From a virus, in IMG/VR virus record IMGVR_UViG_3300044633_000284, positions 1 through 23,778 of that record: a DNA stretch of 23,778 nt. The stretch is one strand, 5' to 3'. The notes below the pieces were generated by a model. It was given only the letters and a program-made list of their open reading frames with translations. It had not been told where the DNA came from and searched no databases. The position numbers were made by a program, and so were the translations under genes. Below, in pieces: positions 22,034 through 23,778 of this stretch (positions within the stretch are counted from its first letter, which is position 1; each line of letters begins with the position of its first letter).

Positions 22034-22473
22034 TCCAGCAAAGCGCACTCAGAAGTGCGCCTCTTGAGCAGTCCCGGCAACACCTTGCCGCCGCCTCGGG
22101 TCCACAGCATCAACTGCTCTTTCGCACCCTCCCAGTCTCCGGCGTTTACCTTGCGCTTGAGTGTGGAGGTCTGAAGTCGCCCGACACCAAGGTTGTAGCA
22201 AAAATCTACGATCGCGTTGCACTTTCGGACGTCCGTAATCAGCCCCGGGCAGTTCCGGAGAACCCCGGGAAGGTAGGTGTGCTCAAGCTCGATCATTAGT
22301 AGCTCCCGTGCCGTAGGTTCGTCCATCGGGGGATCCTCGAGAGTGACCTTTCGCTTGTCGGCGTAGTAGGTGCTCCCATACCCGATAGTGGCTACGTTAG
22401 CCGGACAGAGGTAGGGCTTGGCCCGATATCCCTCGTACCGGCGGCAGAGTTCAGCGGCGAGTTCGAGGTTCAT
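22030..22473 (-). CDS. Endolysin, GH24 (T4-type) lysozyme (147 aa)
   Basis: It cuts peptidoglycan glycan strands at the end of infection. The catalytic site is RRYEGYRAKPYLCPANVATI then GYG: Glu14, Cys23 and Thr29 have the E-x8-(D/C)-x5-T spacing of GH24 lysozymes, with Cys in place of the T4 Asp20, a common variant in phage lysins. The later helices CNAIVDFCYNLGVGRLQTST and LMLWTRGGGKVLPGLLKRR are also diagnostic (the WTxGGGKVLPGLxxRR motif). Length is normal for one catalytic domain without a cell-wall anchor. There is no clear signal sequence, so export depends on the holin. The ATG overlaps the holin stop (ATGA). Confidence 0.95.
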   Translation of the reverse strand: MNLELAAELCRRYEGYRAKPYLCPANVATIGYGSTYYADKRKVTLEDPPMDEPTARELLMIELEHTYLPGVLRNCPGLITDVRKCNAIVDFCYNLGVGRLQTSTLKRKVNAGDWEGAKEQLMLWTRGGGKVLPGLLKRRTSECALLD

Positions 22474-22964
22474 ATGCCGCGTTGCTTCAGAGTACGGTCG
22501 AGGAACCAGTAGTTAATGGTGCCGGACAGCAGGGCGGAGAAGTCGGGGGTCATCATAGTCTTGAACACCTCGACGGCGGGTGCACCGGCGAGCCAAGCAT
22601 TGTAAGCGAACCAAACGTGGATGAAGGACCAAACGAACAGCACCCAGTAAGTTACTAGGGGTCGGACGGAGGCCGAAAGACCCGCCACCCAACCGCCAGC
22701 GGCCTTGACCATCTCGGCTTGCTGGATGATGGCGTTGTTAAAGGCGTCCATCACTCCAACGTCCACTGCCGCTTCACGTTGTGCACCAATCTCCGCGAGC
22801 TTTTGCTGACCCCGAAGCTGTTCCAGCTCGCACTGGCGGGCGAACATATTCAACTCGTGCATCCGCTCGTTCTTTTTGTCGAAGAACTTCAGGACCTCGG
22901 GGGCCAAGCGGAACACGCCACCGAATATGGAGCCTAAAATACCGCCACTTAAGATATCTAACAT
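22470..22964 (-). CDS. Holin, GTA 3-TM-like (164 aa)
   Basis: It likely forms membrane holes that release the endolysin. A Gly-rich hydrophobic N-terminus (LSGGILGSIFGGVF, 5-18) is followed by a charged helix (about 28-66). The first clear membrane segment is at 102-122 after SASVRPL, with YWVLFVWSFIHVWFAYNAWL; the next is at about 138-156 (TPDFSALLSGTINYWFLDRT). The SVRP-then-two-TM layout is typical of the 3-TM holin family, often annotated in phages and gene transfer agents. The ATG at 22964 has AAGGAGT just upstream. It is coupled to the endolysin, as expected for a lysis cassette. Confidence 0.82.
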   Translation of the reverse strand: MLDILSGGILGSIFGGVFRLAPEVLKFFDKKNERMHELNMFARQCELEQLRGQQKLAEIGAQREAAVDVGVMDAFNNAIIQQAEMVKAAGGWVAGLSASVRPLVTYWVLFVWSFIHVWFAYNAWLAGAPAVEVFKTMMTPDFSALLSGTINYWFLDRTLKQRGI

Positions 22965-22966
22965 GA

Positions 22967-23251
22967 TTACTCCTTACAAGGTTTAGATTTATCGTCGTTC
23001 TGCATGAGTTTGATACCAGACAGGAACCCAATCATGCCGCCGATAAGAGTAGAAAAAGCGGGTGAAATCATCTTGAAGATCTCGGCGTTGTCCACTTCCT
23101 TCGCCCACAGACCAAGCATAAAGCTGATTACCATGGCCAAGACGGAGATGCACAGGGTGGTGCTTACCATTAGTGTGACGTACAGCGTTAATTTGTCCCG
23201 GGTGTCCGGCGTGGGCTTTTTGACTGGTCTGGGTATGGGTCGCTTCGTCAT
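22967..23251 (-). CDS. Small two-TM membrane protein, possible second holin or antiholin (94 aa)
   Basis: The N-terminus is basic and Pro-rich (RPIPRPVKKPTP, 4-15), so probably cytoplasmic. Two membrane segments follow: about 22-49 (LYVTLMVSTTLCISVLAMVI then SFMLGLW) and about 64-83 (PAFSTLIGGMIGFLSGIKLM). The loop and start of the second segment, AEIFKMISPAFSTLIGG (56-72), closely resemble VEVFKTMMTPDFSALLSG of the next gene product. The two may therefore interact or be related. The ATG overlaps the previous stop (ATGA), and the gene ends 2 bp before the holin ATG. Its function as antiholin or second holin is inferred from neighbours only. Confidence 0.82.
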   Translation of the reverse strand: MTKRPIPRPVKKPTPDTRDKLTLYVTLMVSTTLCISVLAMVISFMLGLWAKEVDNAEIFKMISPAFSTLIGGMIGFLSGIKLMQNDDKSKPCKE

Positions 23252-23487
23252 ACATATATATCCAGCTTACGGTTGGTAAAAATCTCAAGATTGAGCTTAT
23301 TACGCTCGGCTTTCTTCACGTACAGCTCAAATTCGAGATCGTCTATCTTGTCCTTCACCTTCTTCATCTTTAACGCTTGCGCATACTCTTCCTGCAAACG
23401 TTCCATTCTGCGCTCCAGCGCGTCTGTCTTAGTCGGCTCGCCTCCCGGCTGAACCATCGGATACCATTTGTTTAGCGGCGGAATCAT
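23248..23487 (-). CDS. Coiled-coil protein of the lysis region (79 aa)
   Basis: A highly charged helix fills residues 20-68 (DALERRMERLQEEYAQALKM, then KIDDLEFELYVKKAERNKLN), almost certainly a coiled coil. No membrane segment or lipobox is present, so it is not an obvious spanin on its own. The function is unknown. The ATG at 23487 has no good ribosome site. Translation could begin at the second Met (MVQPGGEP, residue 11), or depend on the overlapping membrane microprotein upstream, whose last 59 bp it shares in another frame. It is coupled by ATGA to the two-TM protein. Confidence 0.72.
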   Translation of the reverse strand: MIPPLNKWYPMVQPGGEPTKTDALERRMERLQEEYAQALKMKKVKDKIDDLEFELYVKKAERNKLNLEIFTNRKLDIYV

Positions 23488-23560
23488 TGTGAATAAAGAT
23501 CCAATAGATGTAGTTCATAGGCACTGCTAACCAAAGCAGTATTTCTAGTACATCAATCAT
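23429..23560 (-). CDS. Membrane microprotein (43 aa)
   Basis: The ORF begins at an ATG (23560) overlapping the stop of the edge gene as ATGA, behind a strong GGGAGAAGA ribosome site. Residues 4-23 are one hydrophobic segment (LEILLWLAVPMNYIYWIFI region); the remaining 20 residues are polar and end in SAGRRAD. The 3' part overlaps the coiled-coil gene by 59 bp in a different frame. The good start signals, the coupling and the sensible membrane helix support it as real. It is a lysis-region small membrane protein of unknown role (holin partner, release factor or spanin-like piece are guesses). Confidence 0.62.
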   Translation of the reverse strand: MIDVLEILLWLAVPMNYIYWIFIHNDSAAKQMVSDGSAGRRAD

Positions 23561-23778
23561 TTCTTCTCCCGTTCAAGCGCATCTTTGTATCCATGAATAA
23601 CTTTAGTTCTGAGTTCTGCTGAATCTGCTGTGCCCGCCCACTCGGACAGGTTGTTCCAAATGACTGTTAAATCTTGGCTTCTGCAAAACCGCACATTGTT
23701 TGTTAACCATATTGACATCTGTTGATGGCGCTCGGACGGGTTGTGGATTGTCCAAGCAATTGACCAAAACTCGCGCAC
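23557..23778 (-). CDS. Unknown protein, possibly cut by the right edge (73 aa visible)
   Basis: The frame is open to the last base of the window. The first codon there is GTG, so it may start here or continue beyond. Visible residues are Trp-rich and helical (EFWSIAWTIHNPSERHQQMS; LTVIWNNLSEWAG) and end in a charged helix (GYKDALEREKK). No family is recognised. Its stop overlaps the ATG of the membrane microprotein. It is either the first gene of the lysis block or the end of an upstream gene. Confidence 0.6.
   Translation of the reverse strand: MREFWSIAWTIHNPSERHQQMSIWLTNNVRFCRSQDLTVIWNNLSEWAGTADSAELRTKVIHGYKDALEREKK

Overview
The window is a segment of a double-stranded DNA tailed-phage (Caudoviricetes) genome, most likely a podovirus infecting a Gram-negative bacterium. 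This rests on gene content: a family A DNA polymerase, an AEP-type primase, SF1 and SF2/SNF2 helicases, a GH24 endolysin, a 3-TM holin, a head-tail adaptor, a tail fibre, a P22 gp10/T7 gp12-like tail (nozzle) candidate and very large internal-virion-like proteins. Every convincing gene lies on the minus strand, packed with 1-4 bp overlaps (ATGA, TAATG, TGATG) and Shine-Dalgarno sites. Transcription therefore reads from high to low coordinates. No tRNA, IS element, integrase, terminase, portal or capsid gene is visible; packaging and head genes presumably lie outside the window. The host genus cannot be told from the sequence.

In transcription order: (1) 23778-22030, a lysis region with an edge ORF of unknown function, a 43-codon membrane microprotein, a coiled-coil protein, a small 2-TM protein, a 3-TM holin and an endolysin. 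(2) A strong sigma70-type promoter (22033-22005), then the structural operon 21969-8478: adaptor, tail fibre, nozzle candidate, an 86-aa protein, a 1555-aa protein with Thr/Asn octapeptide repeats, and three virion proteins (348, 539 and 684 aa). (3) A 423-bp gene-free region (8055-8477) with two overlapping divergent promoters, ten copies of a TGGAAC-type motif and several perfect hairpins; this is the best candidate for an origin and/or regulatory switch. (4) The replication operon 8054-1: primase, SNF2 helicase, three small unknown proteins (113, 145 and 45 aa), a 247-aa protein with an acidic tail, a candidate Acb2/Tad1-type cyclic-nucleotide sponge, a Cys-rich small protein, a UvrD-like helicase, a mini-SSB-like protein ending in DDIPF, and the N-terminal part of DNA polymerase, which runs off the left edge.

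Five sequences match sigma70 promoters with exactly 17-bp spacers; four read leftward in front of gene blocks and one reads rightward at 8082-8110. No phage RNA polymerase is seen in the window, which fits use of the host polymerase for these genes. Points most worth a second look are the 8.05-8.48 kb region, the possible anti-CBASS/Thoeris sponge, the paired membrane proteins that share a C-terminal motif, and three small ORFs (45, 43 and, less likely, 39 codons) below usual length cut-offs.
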